In this document: piece after piece, positions 24,716 through 34,327 of the stretch
Layout of the letters: each line of letters begins with the position of its first letter
Position numbering within the stretch: position 1 is the stretch's first letter
DNA from: Streptomyces sp. WAC05374
GTDB lineage: Bacteria; Actinomycetota; Actinomycetes; Streptomycetales; Streptomycetaceae
NCBI RefSeq assembly: GCF_004353505.1
Contig: NZ_SMNQ01000026.1
Span: forward strand, 1-64,000
Direction: 5' to 3'
DNA length: 64,000 nt
Notes under the pieces: generated by a model
What the model was told of the DNA's origin: nothing
What the model saw: the letters and a program-made list of their open reading frames with translations, nothing else
Databases searched by the model: none
Program-made: the position numbers and the translations under genes

Positions 24716-25548
24716 GTCTCCCGGGCGGCGCACGAGGCACGGACACGGCGGACGGCGTGTGGCGGGGGGACTTCGGCCGCGCCCTGCGCGCGGAATGGAC
24801 GAAGCTGCGCACCGCCGGGGGTACGGGCAGGTTGCTCCTGCTCGCCGTCGCGCTGACCGTGGCCGCCGGCTGCGGCACCGCCAAGGCGGTGAAGTGCCCC
24901 GACTCGGGGTGCGGCCAGGACGCCGTCCGGCTCGCCCTGACCGGCGTCACCGTCGGGCAGGCGGTCATCGCCGTCGTCGCGGTACTGGCCGTCAGCGGCG
25001 AGTACGGCACCGGGATGATCCGCACCACGCTCACGGCGATGCCCAACCGGCTCACCGTCCTCACCGCCAAGGCCACGGTCCTCACCACGGTCGTCCTGGC
25101 CTCCGGGACGGCTGCCGTCCTGGCCTCGCTCCTGGCCGGCCGCTTCATCCTCCCCGGCAACGGATTCACCGGGGCGCACGGCTACGCCCCGCTGTCCCTG
25201 GCCGACGGCCCGACCCTGCGCGCGGCCGTGGGCTCGGTCCTTTACCTGGTCCTGATCGCCCTGATGGGCCTCGGCGTGGCGACGGCGGTACGGGAGGCGG
25301 CGACCGCCATCGGGATCGTGCTCGGGCTGCTCTACCTCTTCCCGGTCGTCACCCAGGTGGTCGGCGACCCGGAGTGGCAGCGCCACCTCCAGCAGATCGC
25401 GCCCATGACCGCCGGACTCGCGGTCCAGGCCACCGTCCACCTGCACGAGCTGCCCATCGGCCCCTGGGCCGGCCTGGGCGTGCTCACCACATGGGCCGCG
25501 GCCGCGCTCCTGGCCGGCAGCCTGCTGCTGCACAGGCGGGACGCGTAG
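24712..25548 (+). CDS. ABC-2-type permease
   Basis: 278 residues; ATG overlaps the previous stop. The N-terminal ALRAEWTKLRTAGGTGRLLL matches the LRAEWTKLRT start common to Streptomyces ABC-2 permeases and to its upstream partner (LHAEWTKFRTV). Six helices are predicted, with SGEYGTGMIRTTLTAMPNRL between helices 2 and 3 and VREAATAIGIVLGLLYLF later. A Cys pair in the first outer loop (KCPDSGCGQ) may form a disulphide. With the upstream ATPase and permease it completes a heterodimeric exporter. Confidence 0.93.
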   Translation: MSLPGGARGTDTADGVWRGDFGRALRAEWTKLRTAGGTGRLLLLAVALTVAAGCGTAKAVKCPDSGCGQDAVRLALTGVTVGQAVIAVVAVLAVSGEYGTGMIRTTLTAMPNRLTVLTAKATVLTTVVLASGTAAVLASLLAGRFILPGNGFTGAHGYAPLSLADGPTLRAAVGSVLYLVLIALMGLGVATAVREAATAIGIVLGLLYLFPVVTQVVGDPEWQRHLQQIAPMTAGLAVQATVHLHELPIGPWAGLGVLTTWAAAALLAGSLLLHRRDA

Positions 25549-25575
25549 CAGCTCGGGAGCCGGCCGGTTCATCAG

Positions 25576-26592
25576 CTAGTGGGCCGGGTCGTCGCTGTCG
25601 CCGGTCTCCCCGATGACGGCCCATCGGTGCGCGAGGCGTCGGCATGCCTGGACGAGTTCGCGCGGGCGAAGGTCGGTGAGTTCGGCATCGAAGGTGGCAA
25701 GGATGCCGGCGATCCCCGCCCAGGACCAGGCGCCGAGAGTGAGACGGCAGTGCTCGCTGTCCAGGTGTTCGACGACCGAGCCGCCTGGCGCCCAGCGGGC
25801 GACGACACCGGCGGGAAGGCGGAGCCGGGCGCTGCCGGTGCATGGCCAGGCGGCGGTGGTGTCCCCGCGGTCGTGGCTGCTCATGACGTACTGGGCGAGG
25901 TCGCCTCCGGGAAGCTCGCGGGCGGTGAAGCGGCGCGTCGTCGGGCGCGGGTGGAGGCGGTCGACACGGCACACCCGCCACTCCTGGTCCGCGAGGTCGT
26001 AGGCGACCAGGTACCACCGGCCGGCCCAGACGACCAGGTGGTGGGGCTCGATGCGGCGGGCGGGCAGGAAGTCGTCGTCGCCAGGCTCCGGGCGTGAGCC
26101 GTCGGCGCGCAGCGTTTCGGTGACGAGCACGTGGCGGCGGTGGACCGCGGCCCCCACGGCGGTGAGCGCGGTCGAGTCGATGGGCGGTGCGGAGAACTCC
26201 CAGTAGTTCTGGAGCCTGGTCAGGCGCAAGGCTCCCATGGCCGCCCGCAGCGGGGCGGGCATCACCTGTTCCAGGGCGGCCAGCGCCCTCGCCGCGTCGT
26301 CCGCCAGGCCGAACACCGTGCTGGGCGCGGTCTGCAGAGCCACCGCGACCGCGAGGGCCTGATCGTCGTCGAACAGCAGCGGAGGAAGGGTGTGCCCGGC
26401 ACCGAGCCTGTAGCCGCCGTCGGGACCGTGGACGGTGGTGATCGGGTAGTCGAGCCGGCGCAACGTCTCGATGTCGCGGCGGACGGTCCGCTCACTGACC
26501 CCGAGCCTGGTGGCCAGCTCACGCAGCGGCCACTGCCTGCGCGACCCGAGGAGGGACAACAGTCGCAATGCCCGCCGTGAAGTACTCGCCAT
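25576..26592 (-). CDS. WYL-domain (YafY-type) transcriptional regulator
   Basis: 338 residues from ATG 26592, with GATGAGG just upstream; longer frames add only random sequence. The HTH_11 domain reads RALRLLSLLGSRRQWPLREL, ATRLGVSERTVRRDIETLRR. The WYL domain includes HHLVVWAGRWYLVAYDLADQ, followed by a WCX-type C-terminal region ending LVQACRRLAHRW. WYL proteins sense ligands and regulate nearby genes. It is divergent from the flavin monooxygenase at 26683, with a perfect 16-bp palindrome in the 90-base gap, so it is probably its regulator. Confidence 0.92.
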   Translation of the reverse strand: MASTSRRALRLLSLLGSRRQWPLRELATRLGVSERTVRRDIETLRRLDYPITTVHGPDGGYRLGAGHTLPPLLFDDDQALAVAVALQTAPSTVFGLADDAARALAALEQVMPAPLRAAMGALRLTRLQNYWEFSAPPIDSTALTAVGAAVHRRHVLVTETLRADGSRPEPGDDDFLPARRIEPHHLVVWAGRWYLVAYDLADQEWRVCRVDRLHPRPTTRRFTARELPGGDLAQYVMSSHDRGDTTAAWPCTGSARLRLPAGVVARWAPGGSVVEHLDSEHCRLTLGAWSWAGIAGILATFDAELTDLRPRELVQACRRLAHRWAVIGETGDSDDPAH

Positions 26593-26602
26593 CACCTCAT
26601 CA

Positions 26603-26618
26603 TGGCCAGTACTGGCCA
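26603..26618. promoter_or_regulatory. Perfect palindrome TGGCCAGTACTGGCCA
   Basis: A 16-bp perfect dyad in the 90-bp gap between the WYL regulator and the monooxygenase, 11 bases from the regulator start. This is the expected position for an autoregulatory operator that also controls the divergent gene. Confidence 0.8.
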
Positions 26619-26682
26619 CTCCGTGTCCACTACCGCTGTCATCGTCGGTCCACGAAAGCAACTGGCGGTGAAAGGGGACGAT

Positions 26683-27927
26683 ATGCGTGTCGTTGTGGTG
26701 GGTGGCGGGATCGGTGGGCTCGCGCTGGCGGCGGGGTTGCGCCGCCGAGGTTTCGAGGTGACGGCATTCGACCGCGACAGCGACGTCACGGCGACAGGCG
26801 GCTACCACATCACCCTGGACGAGCGGGCGCAGTCGGCGCTGCGGAAACTGGTGGCGCCGGCCATCATGGAGCGTCTCCTGGCGTCGGCCTCAGCACTGCG
26901 GCTGCGCGACCGCGACGCGTTCTGGGACCGCCGAGGCCGGCTCCTCGGCCATGGACCGGACCTCAGCAGTGATTCCGGCGTCGACATCGACCGCATCACC
27001 CTGCGCACCCTCCTGGCGGAGGCGGTCGGCGACGACCTGCACCTGGGTCGGACCGTCACCGGCGTCGGCCGCGACGAAGACGGCGCACCCCAGGTGTTGT
27101 TCACCGGCGCCGCGCCCGTCAGGGCTGATCTGGTGGTGGGCGCGGACGGCGCCCACTCACTCGTCGCCCGGCACCTGGCGGGAGGCCCGACCAACAGCCC
27201 GGCCGGCATCATCGGGTTCTCCGGCCGCACCCGCCTCGGAGACCTGAGCCCTCGTGAACAGCGGCGGCTCGGCCCACGATCAGCACTGGCAGCAGGCCCT
27301 CGGGCCACGGCCCTCTACATCGGCTTCCTCGACCCGGTCGGCAACGCCGTCCTCGATGCACCGAAGCTGCGGATGTCCGTCACCACCGGACCCACCTATG
27401 TCTGGGGCGGCATGTTCCGCGAATCCGCCGTCACCGACGCCCTGCGTGATCTCCGTGGGGGCGAGCTGCAGGCGGCGCTGGTGGACCGGTTCCGTGAGCG
27501 GGGGTGGGCCGAGCACACGCTCGAGGTCATCGCCCGCGCCGCCCCCCACAGCGTGGCCGCATTCCGCTTCAACGCCGCCTCGACCCGCGCAGCCGACCTC
27601 GCCCCATGGCCCGCGGGCCCGATCACCGCACTCGGCGACGCCGTCCACGCGACACCACCAACCGCCGGAATGGGCGCCGGCGCGGCCATCCGCGACGCCG
27701 CCGGCCTGCTCGAGCATCTCTGCGAGGCCGCCGACGGCGCCACCACTCTCACCCTGGCCGTCAGCCGGTTCGAAGCAAACATGCGCCGGCGCGGCAGCGA
27801 AATCCTCACCCTGGCCATGAAAACCGTCCGCCTCATCCTGGCCACCGACACCCCCCTCGGTGCCGCCGCCACCGCCGCGACCACCCCGCTCCTGGCCGCA
27901 GCCGTCCGGCTGCGCCGACGTCACTGA
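26683..27927 (+). CDS. FAD-dependent monooxygenase (PHBH fold)
   Basis: 414 residues from ATG 26683, behind AAAGGGGACGAT. The Rossmann dinucleotide motif is RVVVVGGGIGGLALAAGLRR; the DG motif region is RADLVVGADGAHSLVARHLA. The GD motif AGPITALGDAVHATPPTAGM with GAGAAIRDAAGLLEHL places it among group A flavoprotein hydroxylases such as those acting on aromatic polyketides or tetracyclines. The C-terminus ends in helices without a thioredoxin-like domain. It uses NAD(P)H and O2 to hydroxylate or inactivate an aromatic substrate; the actual substrate is unknown. Control by the divergent WYL regulator suggests induction by that substrate. Confidence 0.92.
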   Translation: MRVVVVGGGIGGLALAAGLRRRGFEVTAFDRDSDVTATGGYHITLDERAQSALRKLVAPAIMERLLASASALRLRDRDAFWDRRGRLLGHGPDLSSDSGVDIDRITLRTLLAEAVGDDLHLGRTVTGVGRDEDGAPQVLFTGAAPVRADLVVGADGAHSLVARHLAGGPTNSPAGIIGFSGRTRLGDLSPREQRRLGPRSALAAGPRATALYIGFLDPVGNAVLDAPKLRMSVTTGPTYVWGGMFRESAVTDALRDLRGGELQAALVDRFRERGWAEHTLEVIARAAPHSVAAFRFNAASTRAADLAPWPAGPITALGDAVHATPPTAGMGAGAAIRDAAGLLEHLCEAADGATTLTLAVSRFEANMRRRGSEILTLAMKTVRLILATDTPLGAAATAATTPLLAAAVRLRRRH

Positions 27928-28031
27928 CGATCGACGCCGGCGCAAACGTGATGCGGTCAGTCCCGTCCGCTCGCCGCTGTCAGCGCCGGTGTGCCGCCGC
28001 CGTCCCGTTCCGCTTGCCTGGGGTGTCGGCT

Positions 28032-28718
28032 TCAAGGGAGTTGTACGACGTATCCGGGCTCGACACCGTGGATGGTCTCAATGGCTGTGCTGGAGGTGAC
28101 CCAGAGGCTTGTCGGTTCGTCGCCGACAGGGATCTGGAATACGCCGTGGACCGGTCCTCGGCTTCCGGGGTTGATGCCGAAAGCAGGGGCGACCTGGCCT
28201 TTGCTGTTCCAGTACTGGGCGTACTCCGAGGCGTATGCGGAGTCCTTCTGCGACTGGGTGTAGCGGGTGTCTCCGACATTCAGGCTGACGGTGTTGTCGG
28301 CGTTCCAGCTTGCCATGCTCTTTCCGGCATTGACTGCCTGCATGGTGAGGACGCAGAACTGCTTGCCGGGCTCTGGCGACGGGGTGGTGGGCGACGCGCC
28401 GACCGATTCAGCGGCGTATGCCATGACGGCGGTGTCCAGTGGCTTGCCGCAGACCACGCTGTTCACCGTGAACCTCCACCGGTCCGGCTCGGCCGAGGTG
28501 TTCGAGGCCAGGATCGTGACGGTGAAGGGCTCGCCCGGGCGCACGGTGCCGAGCACCACGGCCCCCGGAGGCGCGCCGGCCCGGCTGGGGGATGGCGGCG
28601 GTACAGATCCCGCAGTGCGATCGCCGGCCGTTCGGTCAGGCGCGCTTGAGCAGGCAGCCAGTCCCACCAGCAGGGCAGCAGCCGCAGCAGCACCGGTCAC
28701 ACCATGACGCCAGGCCAT
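28032..28718 (-). CDS. Lipoprotein with Ig-like (DUF4352-type) domain
   Basis: 228 residues from ATG 28718. Signal peptide with lipobox VGLAAC, Cys23 being the lipidation site. A Ser/Pro linker leads to VVLGTVRPGEPFTVTILASN, WRFTVNSVVCGKP, GKQFCVLTMQAVNAGKS and NTVSLNVGDTRYTQ. These are strands of a DUF4352-like immunoglobulin fold, including a Cys pair likely bonded outside the membrane. The C-terminal VHGVFQIPVGDEPTSLWVTS fits the same domain. Function unknown; it is an outer-face membrane-anchored protein. Confidence 0.82.
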   Translation of the reverse strand: MAWRHGVTGAAAAAALLVGLAACSSAPDRTAGDRTAGSVPPPSPSRAGAPPGAVVLGTVRPGEPFTVTILASNTSAEPDRWRFTVNSVVCGKPLDTAVMAYAAESVGASPTTPSPEPGKQFCVLTMQAVNAGKSMASWNADNTVSLNVGDTRYTQSQKDSAYASEYAQYWNSKGQVAPAFGINPGSRGPVHGVFQIPVGDEPTSLWVTSSTAIETIHGVEPGYVVQLP

Positions 28719-28882
28719 ACATCCATCCTGCCCTCTTTCTCCGGACGGTGCCCATCGAGACGCTCGTATCGGGGTCCCTGCTGCGGCGGCCACGGCGGGG
28801 GCACAGGATCAAGGCCCAGCTTCCGGTCTCGTATCGCGTCGGGCCGGGCCCGCCGGTGCCGCGTTGGGCTGCCGGCGTTCGG

Positions 28883-29069
28883 GTCGCCCAGCGTGTCGCC
28901 GTAGAACCCGAACAGGCGTAGCCCTTCCGGCCCGTCGGTGCCCGTCCGGCGCAGGCGTTGCCCGCGGTCGGCGGTGAGGCGGCGTGTCCGGGCGCCGGGC
29001 CATGGCCGCGGCAGCACTTCCGGGGAAAGCAGCGGGTCCGGTTCCATGGCCGTGGTGAACTCGGCCCGA
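28883..29069 (-). pseudogene. Fragment duplicated from the PaaX-like gene C-terminus
   Basis: The minus-strand translation contains AEFTTAMEPDPLLSPEVLPR, then RRLTADRGQRLRRTGTDGPE and LRLFGFYGDTLGD. By eye this is nearly identical in DNA (about 90% or more) to 37910-38093, the 3-prime end of the PaaX-family gene 9 kb away. The copy has no start and no N-terminal domain. It is a partial duplication left by recombination. The rest of the 28719-29279 gap shows no other gene. Confidence 0.88.
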
Positions 29070-29279
29070 CCTCGTGGTGGAGCGCGGGACTGGGGTTTCA
29101 GTACCACGACTTGCAACGGCATCCGACCCAGGTGAGGACCTTGGACGGTGCGCGGGTTCTGGCGGCGGGCATCGGTAGGCTACGGCGAAGCCGGAGGATG
29201 TCCCGGGAGGGGCGGCTGGCACCAAGTGGCCGGCTGTGGGGCTTGGTCCTTCCGGTCTCTCATTCTGGGGAGGAACGGT

Positions 29280-30146
29280 ATGAGGGTGTCCATCGGGGTG
29301 GCTGCAGCGGTAGCCGTGGCGGCATCACTGCTTGCAGGGTCGGCAGCAGCGGAAGCGGCCCCTGGGTGGCGGGACTTCTCTGGACCGGCAGACGGTTACG
29401 GTGACCTCGTCGTCATCAACCCGGACAGCAGTGCTTCGTTCTTCTGGGGTTCGGGCGCCGGTGGATTGCGCGCCCACCCCGTCTACTGGGGCCAAAGCGC
29501 CGGGTTCAACCACTTCGTCGCCTTGAGCGACCTCAATGGTGACGGGTGCAACGACCTTCTCAGCCGCCGGACGAACGGAGACCTGTACCGAGAGGAAATC
29601 CTCTGCTCGCCCGGCATGGGCGGGCAGATCGAGACGAGCCGACGCCTGGGCACCGGCTGGAACCAGTTCAACGTCCTTACCTCGCCCGGAGATATGACGG
29701 GCGACGGCCGCGCTGATCTGATCGCGCGCCAGGCCACCACCGGCGACATGTACCTGTACGCGAACGAGGGGACAGACCTGCTCAAAGCCAGGGGCCGCAT
29801 CGGTACGAACTGGAAGCTCTACCGCGCCGTCCTGGGCGCCGGTGACCTCAACGGGGACGGCATCGGCGATGTCCTCGCGGTCGACCGCAACGACTCGCTG
29901 TGGCGCTACGACGGCACAGCCGCCGGATCACTCAAGCCCCGCACCTTGGTGTTCGGCAATCGCTGGGCCACCAGCCGCAACGCGTTTGTGGGCGTCGGTG
30001 ACATCACCGGAGACGGGCACCCTGATGTGATCTCCCGGAACGCCCAGGGACAGCTACTGCGCAATAGCGGCACCGGAACCGGCACATTCCGCTCCACGGT
30101 GAAGATCGCCACCGCCGGATGGGACCGATACAAGGCACTCTTCTGA
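29280..30146 (+). CDS. Secreted FG-GAP/VCBS beta-propeller protein
   Basis: 288 residues from ATG 29280 behind GGGGAGG. Signal peptide MRVSIGVAAAVAVAASLLAG (cleavage near AEAAP). The mature protein is a run of FG-GAP-like blades with calcium-loop motifs: LSDLNGDGCNDLLSRRTNGD, SPGDMTGDGRADLIARQATT, GAGDLNGDGIGDVLAVDRND, GVGDITGDGHPDVISRNAQG. Such propellers are extracellular and often bind ligands or calcium. A Cys pair (DGCNDLL, EILCSPG) lies in the first blades. Function beyond that is unknown. Confidence 0.9.
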   Translation: MRVSIGVAAAVAVAASLLAGSAAAEAAPGWRDFSGPADGYGDLVVINPDSSASFFWGSGAGGLRAHPVYWGQSAGFNHFVALSDLNGDGCNDLLSRRTNGDLYREEILCSPGMGGQIETSRRLGTGWNQFNVLTSPGDMTGDGRADLIARQATTGDMYLYANEGTDLLKARGRIGTNWKLYRAVLGAGDLNGDGIGDVLAVDRNDSLWRYDGTAAGSLKPRTLVFGNRWATSRNAFVGVGDITGDGHPDVISRNAQGQLLRNSGTGTGTFRSTVKIATAGWDRYKALF

Positions 30147-30733
30147 TCACACGGAGTCGTCAGGGGGAGTCGAAGGCCCAGCCGCAGTCGAGGTCGGCTC
30201 GGGTGGCGCACGAGCAGGCCGGGGCCTGGGCGGAGGAGGGTTGACGGCATCGGGGCGGGTCCTTGAAGAAGACCCATGTCCGCGGCTGGCGCCCGCGGCA
30301 CGATCGGCGGCACGTTTCCGTTCTGTCAGCGCCACCGCTGCACCCGAGTGAAGGCCTTCCAGCGGGGGTTGCTGCCGCTGCCCGCGGGGGAGCCGGCCAC
30401 CTGAGCCAAGCCAAGCCGCGTCACCGATGTCCGAGCATGTGCCTCGGCTTGTGCGGAGGCCCGCAGCCACGACCTCGGCGCCAAGTGGTGCCACTCAGTC
30501 AGGCGGCTGCCGAGCGGCGGCAACTCCGCCGGCGGGTGGCCGCCGCGCGGTGGTGGCGTGAGGAGTGCACGCCCTCGCCGATGCGGCCGCAGTGGATCAC
30601 GGACCACCCGACTCGGCCTGCGTCCGAATGACGTCGCCTCGTCCGGGCTTCCGCCGACCGGCGCCACATGCCGGGCCGTCCCGCGTGAAGCCGGCCGTTA
30701 CGCCCGTACTTCTTGCTTGGTTCACCACATCGG
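30147..30733. other. Intergenic region, 587 bp, no supported gene
   Basis: Several frames are open in all directions, but none has codon bias, motif or ribosome site. It separates the FG-GAP gene from the leftward small membrane protein and may be decayed coding sequence. I find no identifiable parent family. Confidence 0.4.
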
Positions 30734-30934
30734 TCAGCCGATGACTGTGGCAAGGGCTGTGGCGACGGCGGCGGCGAGGGTGAGCACGGTGGCGAACGCG
30801 GTTGCCGCACGGAAGAAGGCAGCGGGGTAGGTCGCGCCGTCGAGACGGGCGATCTTGCCTGCCACCGCCGCGGCAAGGAATGCGGAGATCAGGACGAGGG
30901 CGATGGTGAACAGCATGACAGTGAGACCGGACAC
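30734..30934 (-). CDS. Small two-helix membrane protein
   Basis: 66 residues from GTG 30934 (MSGLTVMLFTIALVLISAFL). Two membrane helices are separated by a short loop, GKIARLDGATYPAAFFR, and the second helix is ATAFATVLTLAAAVATALAT. Small proteins of this form are often found next to HTH/TPR STAND regulators in Streptomyces. Here it is divergent, 79 bases from the broken STAND gene, and may have been its partner. No function is established from sequence. Confidence 0.7.
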   Translation of the reverse strand: MSGLTVMLFTIALVLISAFLAAAVAGKIARLDGATYPAAFFRAATAFATVLTLAAAVATALATVIG

Positions 30935-31013
30935 TTCAGGCTCCCAAGGGCGTCGGAATCGGTTCCCTTGAAGGTCGCGGATCCGGTGTGCGACATGGTG
31001 CGGGTGGCCGAAG

Positions 31014-32953
31014 ATGGACATTGCTGAACAACCGCGTACACAGCAGGCCGGGGGCGACATGGGCGGCGTAGGAGACAGCCGGGGCGAGCCGAGGGGACGA
31101 CGGTCCGCTCTGGCCGGACTGCAGGCTCGCCTGGCCGATGGTCTTGCGACGTCCGGATTGGACGTGACGCAGTTGGCCAGGCGTACCGAGCTGGGGCGCA
31201 CGACGGTGAGCAACGCCCTGAACCAGCCGCGGGTCCCCTCAGCGAAGACCGTCGCCGCAATGGCAGGGGTGCTGGGTCTCGACCAGAAGCAGTTACTGGA
31301 GTTGCGCCGGCAGGCCGCCGCTGAACGGGACGAACCGAATGACCCCCGCTCGCCGGAGCGGGAGGGGATCGCCGGGCCTCCGGACCCCGCAGTCGAGGAC
31401 GGGGCCCTGCCGGAGGCGGCGCCGGCCCTCCACGGGCGTACCGGGCCGGTGACATTGCCCCCGCTGACGAAGGAGTTCACCGGGCGCGACGGGGAACTGC
31501 GGGACCTTCTCCACCGGCTCGAGCCCGTCGCGTCGGGCTGCGAGCCGGCCGAAATTCGCGGCGGCACGGCCGCTCCGGCGACGGTCGTGGTCTCGGCGGT
31601 GGCGGGCATGGCCGGGGTCGGCAAGACCGCCCTCGCCCTGCAGGCCGCCCACCAGGCGCGTCTGCATGGCTGGTTCCCCGGAGGCATCCTCTTCGCCAAC
31701 CTGTACGGCTACAGTCATGGCTGGTTCCCCGGAGGCACCATGTCGGCATCGCGCTGAGCGGGATGGGCCGGACGGACGAGGCCATCGCCACCTACACGCG
31801 CGCCAGCGGGATACTCGCTCTCTTGAGTGACCAGCCCCACCTGATGGCCTCGGTCGTCGGCAACCTCGGCGCGGCACTGCGGGAAGCGGGCAGGTATGAG
31901 GAGGCCATCACGGCCCACAGTCGGGCCGCTGAGACCTTCCGCCTCATTCGCGACGAGGCCGAAGAGGGTTCGGCCCTTACCAGCCTCGGGGGCGTTCTGC
32001 AGCATGTGGGCAGGTACGAGGAGGCCATCGCGGCCCACAGCCGGGCCGTTCGTATCCACGCGCGCCTCGATGATCCGCACCGCGAAGCTGCCGCGCTGAA
32101 CAACCTCGGTGGGGCGTGGCAGCTTACGGGGCGCACGGAGGAGGCCATGGGCAGCCTCACCCGGGCCGCGGAGATATTCCGGGTACTCGGCGACCAGTAC
32201 GGCGAAGCCCTGGCTCTGATCAACCTCGGCGAGGCCTTGCAGCAGACGGACCGGACCCAGGAGGCCGTCGGCACCCTCACCCGGGCCGCCCGACTCTTCA
32301 AGCAGTTCGACGCCCATGGCTACGAGGCGCGGGCATCCCATGCCCTCGGAGAGGCGCTGCTGGCGCGCGGCAGTGCCGAAGAAGCTGTCACCGTCCTCTC
32401 CCGGACGGCTGACCTCTGCCGCGGGTTGGGCGACCACGGCAATGAAGCCACGACCCTGCTGAGTTTGGCAGCCGCCCTCGAGGAGGCGGACCGGCCGGAC
32501 GCTGCTGCCAACAGGTACGCGCAGGCCGCCACGGCCTTCGAGCGGGCCGGTGACAACCCTGGCAAGGGCTGGGCGCTGACCAACTACGCGGGTGCGCTGC
32601 TCCTGGCGGGCAGGACAGGGGAGGCACTGCCGGCGGCGGAATCGGCGCTGGAGCACAACCGGCGCGTGGTCTCGGACGAACCCGTCGCGTACACGCATGT
32701 CCTGGCGCATTCCCTCAGGCTTCTTGCATGGCTGCGTGAGGAAGAGCAGCAGAACCTCCCCGGGAGTCTGTCGGCAGCGCGGGAAGCAGCCGAGCTCTTG
32801 ACCCCGCTGGCCTCGACGCACCCCGAGAGCTACGCCCCCTCCTTGCGAGCGGCGCTCGAACAGTGGGCGCACGTGCTGGACGTGCTCCACCGTACGGGGG
32901 AGGCCGAGGAGGTACGCCGCCGACTGGAGAAGATGGACCACGGCCAGGCCTGA
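31014..32953 (+). pseudogene. Broken STAND regulator: HTH plus P-loop start, then frameshifted TPR half
   Basis: The first part (31014-31757, 247 codons) has an HTH (GLDVTQLARRTELGRTTVSN). It then begins an NB-ARC domain with P-loop VAGMAGVGKTALALQAA and GWFPGGILFANLYGYS, and stops. The second part (31763-32953, 396 codons) is in another frame and encodes about nine TPR units such as GRYEEAITAHSRAAETFRLI and GRTEEAMGSLTRAAEIFRVL. Intact relatives have several hundred residues of ATPase and linker between these, so the middle has been deleted. A 22-bp direct repeat sits at the junction. TTA at 31293-31295 is a rare bldA codon. The TPR half could still be made if a start such as ATG 31763 is used. 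Confidence 0.82.
31665..31737 (+). repeat. 22-bp direct repeat at the STAND-gene deletion junction
   Basis: A 22-base sequence beginning CATGGCTGGTTCCCCGG occurs exactly at 31665-31686 and 31716-31737, encoding HGWFPGG twice. It marks the place where NB-ARC sequence ends and TPR sequence resumes out of frame, so it looks like a recombination scar. Confidence 0.85.
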
Positions 32954-33310
32954 GCTCGTGCTGTCGGGCGCGAGCTGAGGTGCGCGGCGGAGGAGCTCGG
33001 CATCCGACCTCGACCAGGCTGCGGCGGCGGGCCGCGTGGACCCCCCTCAGCCACCTCCTCCTGGCCACCCCGCGGTCATCACGACGGAGAGGGGAACGGG
33101 GACGAGGAACGCGCCATCACCACCGCAGATGCAGAACTTCCACCAGGGCGGCGCCGGCCAACGGCACGAGAGGTACCGCGCCCAAGGGCCGGTGACGGCA
33201 CCACACGCCCACCGCACCGAGGCGAGTTCCGGTGCCGGGCCAGGGAATCACCCGCCGCTCCGGGACCTCGGCCCGAAGCAAGCCGCACCCCTGGGCGGAG
33301 GGGCGCGGGA
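32954..33310. other. Intergenic region, 357 bp, no supported gene
   Basis: Convergent interval between the TPR remnant and the leftward TMEM175-like gene. It has GC-rich, proline/arginine-type translations in every frame, with no repeats or RNA signatures seen. Confidence 0.5.
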
Positions 33311-33898
33311 TCATCCCGACGACGCTGGCCGGACCGTGAGACGGTGGGCCAGCAGCGACAGCGGAACAGTGGCGATCCAGCTATACATGGCGGCGAGCGG
33401 GGACCAGAACGCGATCGCCACCGACAGCAGAAACACCAAGGCCTGCGCCGGCAGGGCGACACTGCGCCAGGACGCGTGCCGGTGGCGCCGGGCGATGTGC
33501 AGCTCCGCCGCGTACAGCACCAGCGCCGCCGCCCCGATGACCGCCCCGTACAAGGCTGGGCCGAGGGGCCGGTAGGAGTAGTCCTCCAGGACGCGCGTCG
33601 GGAACGGAATCAGGGAGACCAGGATCAGGAACGCGACGTTCAGCCAGAACAAACCGCCGTCCACCGACTCGGCCTCCCGCAGCGCGGCCTGGTGGGCCCG
33701 CCAGAACAGCGCGATCACGACCGCGCTCAGCAAGAACGCACCGACCTGGGACAGGACGTCGTCCAGGGCCTCGTGCAGCGCCTCACCACCCAGCCCTCCC
33801 GGGAGCTTGACATCCAGCACCAGCAGGGTCATGGCGATCGCCACCACGCCGTCCGTCAGGGCGAGGATCCTGTGCTTGGGCATCCGGTCCGCCATCAT
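33311..33898 (-). CDS. TMEM175-family (DUF1211) membrane protein
   Basis: 195 residues from ATG 33898; GTG 33931 is an equally possible start that adds 11 residues. The N-terminal segment RILALTDGVVAIAMTLLVLD corresponds to the family's signature FSDGVFAIAxTLLVL in TM1, here with LTDGV instead of FSDGV. Further helices: VGAFLLSAVVIALFWRAHQA, GLFWLNVAFLILVSLIPFPT, ALYGAVIGAAALVLYAAELH, LPAQALVFLLSVAIAFWSPL and SWIATVPLSLLAHRL. Family members form potassium-permeable channels in bacteria. The altered signature residues may change selectivity. Confidence 0.9.
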   Translation of the reverse strand: MMADRMPKHRILALTDGVVAIAMTLLVLDVKLPGGLGGEALHEALDDVLSQVGAFLLSAVVIALFWRAHQAALREAESVDGGLFWLNVAFLILVSLIPFPTRVLEDYSYRPLGPALYGAVIGAAALVLYAAELHIARRHRHASWRSVALPAQALVFLLSVAIAFWSPLAAMYSWIATVPLSLLAHRLTVRPASSG

Positions 33899-34327
33899 TC
33901 CTGGCGCCGGTTGCCCGTGACCGTTGTTCACGCACCCGTCGTAGCATCTGCCCGCCCGGGAGCCCACCGCCGCCGGTGCGTGTCGCGCGTCCCCGTCGTC
34001 CATCGCCGGCGGCCGGCGCCAGGGTTTCGTGGCGGCTTCGCGCCGGTCGACGCGCTCGTAGACCGAGCGGGATCCTCGTACGGGGCCGAAAGGGCCCCGA
34101 CGTACGGCTCCATTCCGGGCAGACCGGCCTGCAAGCTCCTCGCCATGCAACGCCTTCGCGCCCGCCGGTCCCGACCCCGTCGGCCGGCTCGGCAGCGGAA
34201 GATCGACCTGTGCGAGAGCGCCCTGCCCACCCGGGTCGACAAGCAGGGTCACGCCTGCCCCGGCACGGCACGGTCACCGCGGCACCGATCCGACTGCGAC
34301 TTCATTCCGCAACCCCTACGACTGGTC
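33899..34327. other. Intergenic region, 429 bp, no supported gene
   Basis: Tandem leftward genes flank it. Minus-strand frames are long but arginine-rich and motif-free. It probably contains the TMEM175-like gene promoter near its left end. Confidence 0.4.
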
